Source: Patescibacteria group bacterium
GTDB taxonomy: Bacteria > Patescibacteriota > Patescibacteriia > UBA2591 > UBA6264
Direction: 5' to 3'
Assembly: GCA_018896315.1 (NCBI GenBank)
Contig: JAHIMV010000127.1
Coordinates: 1-22,999 of the forward strand
DNA: 22,999 nucleotides
The position numbers and the translations under genes were made by a program. The notes beneath the pieces were generated by a model. It was given only the letters and a program-made list of their open reading frames with translations, made no database searches and was not told the origin of the DNA. Shown here in pieces: positions 5,775 through 12,311 of the stretch; position 1 is the first letter of the stretch, and every line of letters begins with the position of its first letter.

Positions 5775-8015
5775 ATGGATTTAATTATTGTTGAAAGTCC
5801 AACTAAGGCAAAAACTATTTCTCGCTTTTTGAGCGATGATTTTTTAGTTGAATCGTGTAATGGACATATTCGAGATTTACCAAGAGGAAAATTAGGAGTA
5901 GATCCTGAAAAAAATTTTGAGACAGAATATGTTATTCCTACCACTAAAAGAAAAATAGTAAATAAATTAAAAAATTTAGGAAAAAAAGCAAATAAAATAT
6001 ATATTGCTAGCGATGAAGATCGTGAAGGAGAAGCTATTGCTTGGCATCTTAGCCAGATTTTACAATCTGGAAATTCCAAATTCCAAAAACCAAATCCCAA
6101 ACAAATTGCCTACTCCGCCGAAGTAGCTTCGGCTACGAAGGCCGGGCCAAATTCCAAAAATCAAATCCCAAACTTTTATAGAATTACTTTTCACGAAATA
6201 ACTGAAAAAGCAATTAAACAAGCTTTAAAAACTCCCCGACAAATTGATATAAATTTAGTCAATGCTCAACAGTCTCGTCGCATTCTTGATCGTTTGGTTG
6301 GGTACAAGCTTTCTCCCCTGCTTTGGAAAAAACTAGTTAAAGGACTTTCTGCTGGACGAGTACAATCACCTGCGGTTAGGTTAATTGTGGAAAGAGAAAG
6401 AGAAATTGAAAAATTCAAACCTCAAGAGTATTGGTCAATCGTCGCTACGCTCCTAAAATCAAAAATTAAAAATCAAAAATTAAAAATACAAATTAAAAAT
6501 CAAAAATACCAAGACAAATTCGAGCAATTAAAACCGACAGAAATAAATACATTTGAGGCGAGACTATATAAAATTGACAATAAAACTTTAAATAAATTAG
6601 AAATTAAAACAGAGAAACAAGTTAAAGAAATTATTAAAGATCTAGAAAAAGCAGAATATAAAATAATTGATATTAGAAAAAAAGAAGTCAATAAATCCCC
6701 TCGCCCCCCTTTTATCACCAGTACCCTTCAACAGCAAGCCAGTGGAATCCTTGGATTCTCTGTTAAACAGACAATGGTACTTGCTCAACAACTTTATGAA
6801 GGCGTTTCTTTAAATAAAGAAAGTGCCGCTGGTTTAATCACTTATATGCGTACAGATTCTTTAACTCTTTCAGAAAAATTTTTAAAAGAAAGTGAATTTT
6901 TTATAAAAAAAGAATACGGTAATAAGTATTTAGAAAAACGTGTTTATAAAACGAAATCAAAAATAGCTCAAGAAGCTCATGAGGCCATTCGTCCTACTGA
7001 TTGTCAAAATACGCCAGAAAAAATAGCTAAATATTTGAATAAAAATCAATTAAAACTATATGATTTGATTTGGCGTCGAGCCATGGCTTCACAGATGAGC
7101 AAGCAGATTCTTGATTCAACTGCTGTTGATGTTGAAGCCTGCCTACCGGACAGGCAGGCAAAACAATATCTTTTCCGAGCTAATGGTTTAAATATAAAAT
7201 TTGACGGATGGACAAAAATTTATCCTGAAAAACAAAAAGAAAACTATTTACCAAATCTAGAAATTAATCAAATTTTAGAATTAAAACAGTTAAAGCCTGA
7301 CCAACATTTTACAGAACCACTTCCTCGCTACAATGAAGCTAGTTTAGTTAAAGCTTTAGAAGAACATGGGATTGGTCGGCCATCAACCTATGCCCCAATT
7401 ATTACAACCATCCAAACTAGAAATTACGTACAAAAAGAGGAAAAACGACTTAAGCCAACCGATATAGGTATTTTAGTTAATGACCTTTTAGTAAAACACT
7501 TTTATGACATTGTCGATTATAAATTTACTGCTCAATTAGAAGATAATTTAGATAAAGTTGCTCAAGGAAAAGAAGATTATCTTAAAATGCTTAATAATTT
7601 TTATCAACCTTTTATAAAAAATTTACAAATGAAAGAAGAAGAAATTGAAAAAAAATTTACTGATGAACAAACCGATGAAAAATGTCCCAAGTGTAATGAA
7701 CCATTAGTTATAAAAATGGGACGTTTTGGCAAGTTCTTAGCCTGCACTGGATTTCCTAAATGTAGGCACACAAAGTCTTTAACAGACTCATCAGGTAATA
7801 ATCATGAAAAAATTGATATTCCTTGTCCTAAATGTGATGGAGAAATCGTGAAAAAAAGGACTAGAAAAGGAAAATTCTTTTATGGTTGTTCAAGTTGGCC
7901 CAAATGTGATTTTGCCGTATGGGACGAACCAACTGATGAAAAGTGTCCTAAATGTAAGAGTATCATGGTTAAAAAAGGAGATCAAATAAAGTGTAGTAAC
8001 AAAGAGTGCAAATAA
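5775..8015 (+). CDS. topA: DNA topoisomerase I (type IA) with repeat-derived insertions
   Basis: TopA relaxes negative supercoils by single-strand breakage and passage. The protein is 746 residues. The Toprim domain has VESPTKAKT (6-14, Glu7) and the acidic triad in DEDREGE (80-86). QSRRILDRLVGYKLSP and LSAGRVQSPAVRL are family signatures. The catalytic tyrosine is Tyr357 in ITYMRTDS. The C-terminus carries zinc-ribbon repeats: CPKC..C..KC near 645-670, a second near 685-715, and a final short one ending with CSNKEC. Three segments look foreign and repeat-derived: about residues 99-134, 222-247 and 455-463. All keep the frame open. No Shine-Dalgarno is evident before the ATG. The tRNA-Leu gene starts 21 bp after the stop. 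Confidence 0.97.
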   Translation: MDLIIVESPTKAKTISRFLSDDFLVESCNGHIRDLPRGKLGVDPEKNFETEYVIPTTKRKIVNKLKNLGKKANKIYIASDEDREGEAIAWHLSQILQSGNSKFQKPNPKQIAYSAEVASATKAGPNSKNQIPNFYRITFHEITEKAIKQALKTPRQIDINLVNAQQSRRILDRLVGYKLSPLLWKKLVKGLSAGRVQSPAVRLIVEREREIEKFKPQEYWSIVATLLKSKIKNQKLKIQIKNQKYQDKFEQLKPTEINTFEARLYKIDNKTLNKLEIKTEKQVKEIIKDLEKAEYKIIDIRKKEVNKSPRPPFITSTLQQQASGILGFSVKQTMVLAQQLYEGVSLNKESAAGLITYMRTDSLTLSEKFLKESEFFIKKEYGNKYLEKRVYKTKSKIAQEAHEAIRPTDCQNTPEKIAKYLNKNQLKLYDLIWRRAMASQMSKQILDSTAVDVEACLPDRQAKQYLFRANGLNIKFDGWTKIYPEKQKENYLPNLEINQILELKQLKPDQHFTEPLPRYNEASLVKALEEHGIGRPSTYAPIITTIQTRNYVQKEEKRLKPTDIGILVNDLLVKHFYDIVDYKFTAQLEDNLDKVAQGKEDYLKMLNNFYQPFIKNLQMKEEEIEKKFTDEQTDEKCPKCNEPLVIKMGRFGKFLACTGFPKCRHTKSLTDSSGNNHEKIDIPCPKCDGEIVKKRTRKGKFFYGCSSWPKCDFAVWDEPTDEKCPKCKSIMVKKGDQIKCSNKECK
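6076..6173 (+). repeat. Palindrome between 27-bp direct repeats inside topA
   Basis: A 27-bp sequence at 6076-6102 recurs at 6147-6173 with one mismatch. Between them is a GC-rich segment with a GTAGC-TTCG-GCTAC hairpin (6123-6136), a UUCG-type tetraloop in RNA. The 71-bp period is not a multiple of three, so the two copies are read in different frames, yet no stop arises. Similar CCAAATCCCAA-type sequence occurs in the spacer at 15848-15868. Confidence 0.75.
6442..6508 (+). repeat. AT-rich dispersed repeat inside topA
   Basis: TCGCTACGCTCC (6442-6453), identical to the complement of 14541-14552 upstream of murJ, is followed by several AAAATCAAAAATT-type units. These translate to a Lys/Ile/Asn/Gln-rich stretch containing IKNQK twice. 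The same kind of unit lies in secA at about 21066-21120 and in the spacer near 22240-22275. Confidence 0.65.
7137..7159 (+). repeat. GCCTGCC palindrome inside topA
   Basis: GCCTGCC (7137-7143) and GGCAGGC (7153-7159) form a 7-bp stem with a 9-nt loop. It encodes about nine residues (ACLPDRQAK) between ordinary topoisomerase sequence, and is much more GC-rich than its surroundings. Confidence 0.6.
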
Positions 8016-8036
8016 GGTAATTTCTGTTTAAAATAT

Positions 8037-8120
8037 GCCTGGGTGGCGGAATTGGTTTACGCGCACGACTCAAAATCGTGTGGAGTTTTCTCCATGAGGG
8101 TTCGAGTCCCTCCCCAGGCA
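8037..8120 (+). tRNA. tRNA-Leu (CAA)
   Basis: An 84-nt class II tRNA. Acceptor stem GCCTGGG/CCCAGGC, discriminator A at 8120, anticodon loop CTCAAAA with anticodon CAA, an extra arm with GGAG/CTCC, and T-loop TTCGAGT. The 3' CCA is not encoded. It starts 21 bp after the topA stop and is followed by a T-rich run (8121-8132) that may help termination. Confidence 0.95.
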
Positions 8121-8136
8121 TTTTTTATTTTTCCTC

Positions 8137-8165
8137 TTGTTTATTTTGCTTCTTTATAGTATAAT
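8137..8165 (+). promoter_or_regulatory. Promoter of the tRNA-fMet gene
   Basis: TTGTTT (8137-8142), 17-bp spacer, perfect TATAAT (8160-8165). The predicted transcription start lies about 15 bp before the mature 5' end of tRNA-fMet. It may also serve the downstream CAU tRNA. Confidence 0.65.
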
Positions 8166-8186
8166 ACAAATAGTTCTTTTAAATAA

Positions 8187-8258
8187 CGCGGGGTAGAGCA
8201 ATGGCAGCTCGCCAGGCCCATAACCTGGAGGTTGTAGGTTCGAATCCTACCCCCGCAA
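8187..8258 (+). tRNA. Initiator tRNA-fMet (CAU)
   Basis: A 72-nt tRNA with bacterial initiator signatures: acceptor CGCGGGG/CCCCGCA, which leaves C1 opposite A72 unpaired, and an A11-U24 pair in the D stem (GAGC/GCTC). The anticodon arm is CCAGG-CCCATAA-CCTGG. Two features are unusual: position 33 is C instead of the near-universal U, and the first of the three G-C pairs typical of initiators is A29-U41. CCA is not encoded. A broken copy of its last 30 nt lies at 8302-8371. Confidence 0.92.
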
Positions 8259-8301
8259 TACTTATTACATACCTCTAATAAATAATTCATTAAAAAATTA
8301 T

Positions 8302-8371
8302 AGGTTGTAGGTTCGCCCCGTCATCCGACGGGGCGCCCTATCGAATGATAGGGCGAATCCTACCCCCGCAA
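8302..8371 (+). pseudogene. Duplicated 3' fragment of tRNA-fMet split by a double hairpin
   Basis: AGGTTGTAGGTTCG (8302-8315) and AATCCTACCCCCGCAA (8356-8371) together repeat exactly the last 30 nt of tRNA-fMet (8229-8258). Between them are 40 bases: hairpin CCCCGTC-ATCC-GACGGGG (8316-8333), CG, hairpin CCCTATC-GAAT-GATAGGG (8336-8353), CG. The split falls in the T-loop. The final CG repeats the CG of TTCG, as expected for an insertion with a 2-bp duplication. The 5' half of the tRNA is missing. Confidence 0.8.
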
Positions 8372-8412
8372 CCAGGCCCTTTGTCGCCTAAAGCTATAAA
8401 GGGCAACCAGGC
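8368..8412 (+). repeat. GCAACCAGGC direct repeat enclosing a hairpin
   Basis: GCAACCAGGC occurs at 8368-8377 and 8403-8412. Between them GCCCTTT/AAAGGGC (8376-8382 and 8397-8403) can pair. The right copy includes the first three bases of the following tRNA. Confidence 0.6.
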
Positions 8413-8481
8413 AGGATAGCTCAGTGGTAGAGCAGTGGACTCATAAGCCACGTGTCGCGGGTTCAATTCCCGCTCCTGCTA
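8410..8481 (+). tRNA. tRNA (CAU), elongator Met or Ile2
   Basis: A 72-nt tRNA. Acceptor GGCAGGA/TCCTGCT with a G1-U72 wobble, D stem GCTC/GAGC with C11-G24 as in elongators, anticodon loop CTCATAA, T arm GCGGG-TTCAATT-CCCGC, discriminator A. The anticodon stem GTGGA/GCCAC contains an A31-G39 mismatch next to the loop. G2-C71 and C3-G70 fit methionyl-tRNA synthetase recognition, but an Ile2 tRNA, whose C34 would be converted to lysidine, cannot be excluded from sequence alone. Confidence 0.85.
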
Positions 8482-8493
8482 TTTAGTAAGACA

Positions 8494-8520
8494 AAAACTA
8501 GATGATAACCATCTAGTTTT
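8494..8520. terminator. Bidirectional terminator between the tRNAs and porB
   Basis: AAAACTAGATG and CATCTAGTTTT form an 11-bp stem with a 5-nt loop. The A/T ends give a T-run on either strand. It sits between converging transcription units: the plus-strand tRNAs and the minus-strand porB operon. Confidence 0.75.
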
Positions 8521-8542
8521 GTTGTTATGTATATTTATTATT

Positions 8543-9466
8543 TTAATTTCTTTCTACTCTTTTTAATAAATCAGCCCAACGTCTATCAACTTCTGATTGC
8601 AAACTATCTAAAATATTTTTATTTTTTGGTTTTAATAAATGTTTAAACCTACCTTGGCTTTTTATAAATTCTTTGATTGGCAATTTCTTTGCTGGTTTAT
8701 AATTCAATTTGTATTTTCCGTCTTCTATTTCATACAAAGGCCAGAAACAAGTTTCTGCTGCTAATTTAGCTATTTCAATAGTTAAAGAGGAATCATACTT
8801 CCAACCAGCTACACAAGGAGATAAAACATTTAAAAAGGTTGGTCCATTTGTCTCTATAGCTTTTTTTGCTTTCTGGTGTAAATCTACCCAATTATTAACA
8901 CCAGCTTGAGCTAAATAAGGCAATTCATGAGCTTCAGCAATTTTCATAATATTCTTTCTTGATTTTAATTTCCCTTTATAAACCTTTCCCAAAGGCGTGG
9001 TGGTTGTTATAGCTCCCAAAGGAGTAGCTGAAGAACGTTGATTTCCTGTGTTTTGATAAGCCTCATTATCATAACAGACATATAAAAAATCATCTCCCCT
9101 TTCCCATGCTCCAGAAAGAGATTGTAAACCAATATCATAAGTTGAGCCATCTCCTCCAAAAACAATAAATTTAATATCTTCTTTAATCTTTTTTTTCTTT
9201 TTTAATTGTTCATAAACAGCAATAACCCCGCTCATGGTTGGCGGTGCGTTTTCAAAAAGACTATGAATCCAAGGCACCTTCCATGAACTTTGAGGATAAA
9301 GCGTAGTCGTTACTTCTAAACAACTAGTAGCATTGGCAACAACAACCGGCTTGTCTGTAGCCCTTAAGATAGAACGGACAATGATGGGCATGGCACATCC
9401 CTGACAACTGCGATGACCCGGAGCTAAGCGTTCTGGTTTTTCTAATAATTGTTTAAGTGTTTCCAT
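8543..9466 (-). CDS. porB: Pyruvate:ferredoxin oxidoreductase, beta (TPP) subunit
   Basis: The thiamine-diphosphate subunit of a 2-oxoacid:ferredoxin oxidoreductase, most likely for pyruvate, converting pyruvate and CoA to acetyl-CoA, CO2 and reduced ferredoxin. The protein is 307 residues. The iron-sulfur ligands of the family are present: Cys21 and Cys24 in SCQGC, Cys49 and Cys218. The TPP/Mg motif GDGSTYDIG (105-113) is followed by YDNEAYQNTGNQRSSATP (132-149), characteristic of PorB. The ATG overlaps the end of the PAP2 gene by 14 bp, so the two are probably co-transcribed. No alpha, gamma or delta subunit gene is in the window, which is unusual since these genes are normally together. 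Another 2-oxoacid substrate is possible. Confidence 0.9.
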   Translation of the reverse strand: METLKQLLEKPERLAPGHRSCQGCAMPIIVRSILRATDKPVVVANATSCLEVTTTLYPQSSWKVPWIHSLFENAPPTMSGVIAVYEQLKKKKKIKEDIKFIVFGGDGSTYDIGLQSLSGAWERGDDFLYVCYDNEAYQNTGNQRSSATPLGAITTTTPLGKVYKGKLKSRKNIMKIAEAHELPYLAQAGVNNWVDLHQKAKKAIETNGPTFLNVLSPCVAGWKYDSSLTIEIAKLAAETCFWPLYEIEDGKYKLNYKPAKKLPIKEFIKSQGRFKHLLKPKNKNILDSLQSEVDRRWADLLKRVERN

Positions 9467-9986
9467 ATTTAAAATATTTTAAAATAAAATTAATTAAAAC
9501 AATACTAACTAGAGCTGTAAAAATTCCTCCTAAAATGTCTGTTGGATAATGAACACCGGCAAAAATTCGAGCAAATCCAATAATCAAAGCCGTGATTAAT
9601 AAAATTATACCAAATTTTTTCCAATCAAGCAAAACCATAAAAGCAAAAACAAAAGCTGTTGCTGTATGATAAGACGGAAAAGAAAAATCGGTTGGTTTGG
9701 TAAATAATTTAGCTAATTGATAAATTTCATTATTATTAACAAAAGGCCTGGGCCGAGTAAAAATTAAACCAATCAAATAGTTTAAAGCATAAACTAATGC
9801 TAAGGCTAAGATAATTTTTAAAATAATTGATAATATTTTTTTTTTGTTTTTAGAAAAAAAGTAAACCAGAATAATAATTAAAGGAATAGCAAAAATTAAA
9901 TATTCAGCACAAATAAGGCCTAAAATGTCTAGCCACTCCCATTGTCCAGCAAAACTATTAAACCATTTAAGAAAATTATAATCCAT
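9453..9986 (-). CDS. PAP2-family membrane phosphatase, probable undecaprenyl-diphosphatase
   Basis: An integral membrane acid phosphatase of the PAP2 superfamily, 177 residues with about five membrane spans. The three family motifs are visible: RPRPF (78-82), PSYHT (104-108, where the Gly of PSGH is Tyr) and R140..GVHYPTD (144-150). His107, Arg140, His146 and Asp150 would form the active site. The first motif lacks the usual upstream Lys. Such small proteins (BcrC/YbjG type) often dephosphorylate undecaprenyl pyrophosphate, which would fit the cell-wall genes nearby, but a phosphatidylglycerol-phosphate or other lipid phosphatase is possible. It lies 11 bp after the FtsB-like gene and overlaps porB. 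No good Shine-Dalgarno is seen at a normal distance. Confidence 0.88.
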   Translation of the reverse strand: MDYNFLKWFNSFAGQWEWLDILGLICAEYLIFAIPLIIILVYFFSKNKKKILSIILKIILALALVYALNYLIGLIFTRPRPFVNNNEIYQLAKLFTKPTDFSFPSYHTATAFVFAFMVLLDWKKFGIILLITALIIGFARIFAGVHYPTDILGGIFTALVSIVLINFILKYFKYGNT

Positions 9987-9997
9987 TATTTTTCAAT

Positions 9998-10405
9998 TTA
10001 TTCTTTTCTTATATCCTCCTTATTAGAAAAAAATTGATCCCACCAAGCTTTAAAATTAGAAATCTTTTTACCAAAATACTTTAAATTTGATTCTTTTTCT
10101 TGTTCCAGATTATCAGAAGGAACAATAACAATCATTCTTTCACCCGGTTTACGCAAACCCATTTTCTCTCGAGCCGCCTTTTCTTTGAAAAAATCTGTCT
10201 GTATTTTTTCTAATTCATTTAAAAGTCTTTGATTTTCTGTTTCTAAAGTAATAGCTTGACCTTGTAAGTGGGCTAATTCCCCTCTTAAATGAATTTGGCG
10301 ATTAATTTCCCGGCCCAAAGACACAAAAGTAAAAAGTAAAAGTAAGGCCAATAAATATGATAATGGCTTGGACGAAAAAATTTTTTTGAAAATTGAGTTT
10401 GCCAT
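9998..10405 (-). CDS. FtsB/DivIC-like septum formation protein
   Basis: A single-pass membrane protein of 135 residues. A short basic N-terminus precedes a membrane span (about 15-31), then a coiled coil (about 33-75, Leu/Glu/Gln rich), then the family's closing motif around AREKMGLRKPGERMIVIVP. FtsB/DivIC proteins join FtsL and FtsQ/DivIB in the divisome and help activate septal wall synthesis. I cannot tell FtsB from DivIC. After about residue 97 there is a charged extension with WWDQFF whose role is unknown. It starts four bases after lepA. Its AGAGGT Shine-Dalgarno overlaps the lepA stop codon, which suggests translational coupling. Confidence 0.85.
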   Translation of the reverse strand: MANSIFKKIFSSKPLSYLLALLLLFTFVSLGREINRQIHLRGELAHLQGQAITLETENQRLLNELEKIQTDFFKEKAAREKMGLRKPGERMIVIVPSDNLEQEKESNLKYFGKKISNFKAWWDQFFSNKEDIRKE

Positions 10406-10409
10406 AATT

Positions 10410-12236
10410 TTACCTCTTCATAATAGCTAAATAAGCTTCTGGGGGAATATTAACCTTGCCCAACTTCATCATTTTTTTCTTTCCCTTTTTTTGTTTCTCT
10501 AATAATTTTCTTTTTCTTGTCACATCACCTCCATACAACTTTGCTGTTACGTCTTTTCTCATCGAAGCGACTTTTTCTGCCGCAATAATTTTTCCACCAA
10601 TAGCTGCCTGAACTTTTACTTCAAACATCTGACGCGGTAAAATATGTTTTAAGGCTTGAACGATTTTTCTTCCGGCTGGATAAGACCAATCTTTATAAAC
10701 TAAAGTGGCTAATTGTTCAACTTTTTCACCAGCAACTAAAATATCTAATTTAACTATTTCTGCTGGATAATATTTCAAAAATTGGTAGCTATATGAGGCA
10801 TATCCTCTACTAACGCTTTTTAGTTTATCATAAAAATCAACCAAAAGCAAAGCAAGAGGTATTTCACAATGAATGATTACTCTGGTTTGTGAATTTGAAG
10901 TTTCTTCTCCAATATATTCTAAAGAAACAAAATTAGTCCTTGGCTTGGCTCCTTGCGGAGCAGCATTTAATAAGTCCATAACTGCACCTAAGTATTCTTG
11001 TGGGGTAATAATATCTAATTTCATTAAAGGTTCTTCAACTTTAGTTATTTGACTAGGATCTGGGAATTCGCTTGGTGAGTGAATAATTTTTACTTCTTTT
11101 TCTCCTTTTAGCCAGATCTGGTGAGCGACACTAGGTGAAGTAATAACCAAATCTAAATCATATTCTCTTTTTAATCTTTCTTGAACAATATCTAAATGTA
11201 AAAGGCCTAAAAAACCGGCTCGAAAACCAAACCCCAAAGCCATAGAATGTTCTGGCTCAAAAACTAAACTGGCGTCATTTAGCTTTAATTTAATCAAAGC
11301 TTGGCGTAATTTTTGCGGCTGTCCCCCTTGTTTTAAATAAAGACCGGCAAAAACCATTGATTGTGGTTCTCGATAACCAGGCAAGTGTTTAACCTCTTGA
11401 TCAACTAATGTAATGGTATCACCGACTCGACATTTTTCAATATCTTTTAAACTAGTAATAATATAGCCTATTTGTCCGGCATCTAAATATTTTTGTTTTT
11501 TAAAATCTGGATTAAAAACGCCTACTTCCAAAACTGATGTTTCTATATTGGTAACCAAAAAATTAATTTTCTGACCCGCCTTTAATGAACCATTAAAAAT
11601 GCGGACAAAAGCAATTACTCCTTTGTAGTCATCAAAACATGAGTCAAAAACTAATGCTTGTAATGGTTGATTAGAATCGTTCTTGGGAGCAGGAATTTTT
11701 TCAATAACAGCTGGTAAAATTGTTTCTACATTAGTTCCCTTTTTTGCTGAAACACAAATAATTTCCTCTGGCTTAACTTTTAATAAATTAATCATTTCTT
11801 CTTTAACGTTTTCTAAATCAATACCTGATAAATCAATCTTATTAATCACGGGAATAATTTCTAAACCTTGTTCTTGTGCTAAATAAAGGTTGGCTAATGT
11901 TTGCGCTTGAATGCCTTGACTGGCATCGACCAAAAGAATAGCTCCTTCTACGGCGGCTAAAGAGCGGGAAACTTCATAGGAAAAATCAACGTGACCTGGT
12001 GTGTCAATCAAATTTAAAATATATTTCTGATTATTCAATGTATAGTGCATGGTCACTGATTGGAGCTTAATGGTAATCCCCCTCTCTCTTTCTAACGGTA
12101 AACGATCAAGATATTGTGGCTGCATTTTTTCTTTAGTAATAGTTTTAGTCAACTCTAAAAAACGATCAGCTAGGGTTGATTTCCCGTGATCAATGTGAGA
12201 AATAATGCAAAAATTTCTAATATTTAAATCTGACAT
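10410..12236 (-). CDS. lepA: Elongation factor 4 (LepA)
   Basis: A ribosome-associated translational GTPase. The protein is 608 residues. The G domain shows HIDHGKST (14-21), the switch I region ending RERGITIK, DTPGHVDF and NKIDL. Later sections match LepA: AGFLGLLHLDIVQERL, the EF-G domain V-like region with RGYASYSYQF, and the LepA-specific C-terminal domain with VASMRKDVTAKLYGGDVTRKRKLLEKQKKGKKKM. About twelve extra residues (NAAPQGAKPRTN) sit in the domain V-like region where other LepAs have a short KRG-type segment. They are encoded by a small palindrome (10948-10961). No Shine-Dalgarno precedes the ATG, but a promoter lies immediately upstream. It is the first gene of a lepA-ftsB-PAP2-porB series. 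Confidence 0.97.
   Translation of the reverse strand: MSDLNIRNFCIISHIDHGKSTLADRFLELTKTITKEKMQPQYLDRLPLERERGITIKLQSVTMHYTLNNQKYILNLIDTPGHVDFSYEVSRSLAAVEGAILLVDASQGIQAQTLANLYLAQEQGLEIIPVINKIDLSGIDLENVKEEMINLLKVKPEEIICVSAKKGTNVETILPAVIEKIPAPKNDSNQPLQALVFDSCFDDYKGVIAFVRIFNGSLKAGQKINFLVTNIETSVLEVGVFNPDFKKQKYLDAGQIGYIITSLKDIEKCRVGDTITLVDQEVKHLPGYREPQSMVFAGLYLKQGGQPQKLRQALIKLKLNDASLVFEPEHSMALGFGFRAGFLGLLHLDIVQERLKREYDLDLVITSPSVAHQIWLKGEKEVKIIHSPSEFPDPSQITKVEEPLMKLDIITPQEYLGAVMDLLNAAPQGAKPRTNFVSLEYIGEETSNSQTRVIIHCEIPLALLLVDFYDKLKSVSRGYASYSYQFLKYYPAEIVKLDILVAGEKVEQLATLVYKDWSYPAGRKIVQALKHILPRQMFEVKVQAAIGGKIIAAEKVASMRKDVTAKLYGGDVTRKRKLLEKQKKGKKKMMKLGKVNIPPEAYLAIMKR
10948..10961 (-). repeat. GCTCC-TTGC-GGAGC palindrome inside lepA
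   Basis: A 5-bp stem with a 4-nt loop, GC-rich against an AT-rich gene, at the site of extra residues in LepA. On the coding strand it reads GCTCCGCAAGGAGC. Confidence 0.5.
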
Positions 12237-12246
12237 ATTTATTTAA

Positions 12247-12275
12247 ATGTTATGCTATTTTAATACTAATGTCAA
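12247..12275 (-). promoter_or_regulatory. lepA promoter close to the start codon
   Basis: TTGACA (12270-12275), 17-bp spacer, TAACAT (12247-12252) on the minus strand. Ten bases separate the -10 box from the ATG at 12236, so the predicted leader is only a few bases and contains no ribosome binding site. Confidence 0.6.
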
Positions 12276-12280
12276 TTTTA

Positions 12281-12311
12281 AAGGGGATAGTTGATTATAC
12301 ACCATCCCCTT
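12281..12311 (-). terminator. Hairpin at the end of the hypothetical gene
   Basis: AAGGGGAT (12281-12288) and ATCCCCTT (12304-12311) form an 8-bp stem with a 15-nt loop that overlaps the stop codon of the upstream gene. The T-tract after it is weak, so termination may be partial. The lepA promoter follows directly. Confidence 0.45.

Noticed and set aside
8259..8409. A fourth functional tRNA gene between fMet and the second CAU tRNA
   Set aside because: Only the 3' half of a tRNA is present and its T-loop is interrupted by two hairpins, so no cloverleaf can form.
9001..9030. Another palindrome insertion in porB (GCTCC..GGAG)
   Set aside because: The encoded residues (TPLGAITTTTPLGK) match the normal PorB sequence, so the partial symmetry is coincidental.
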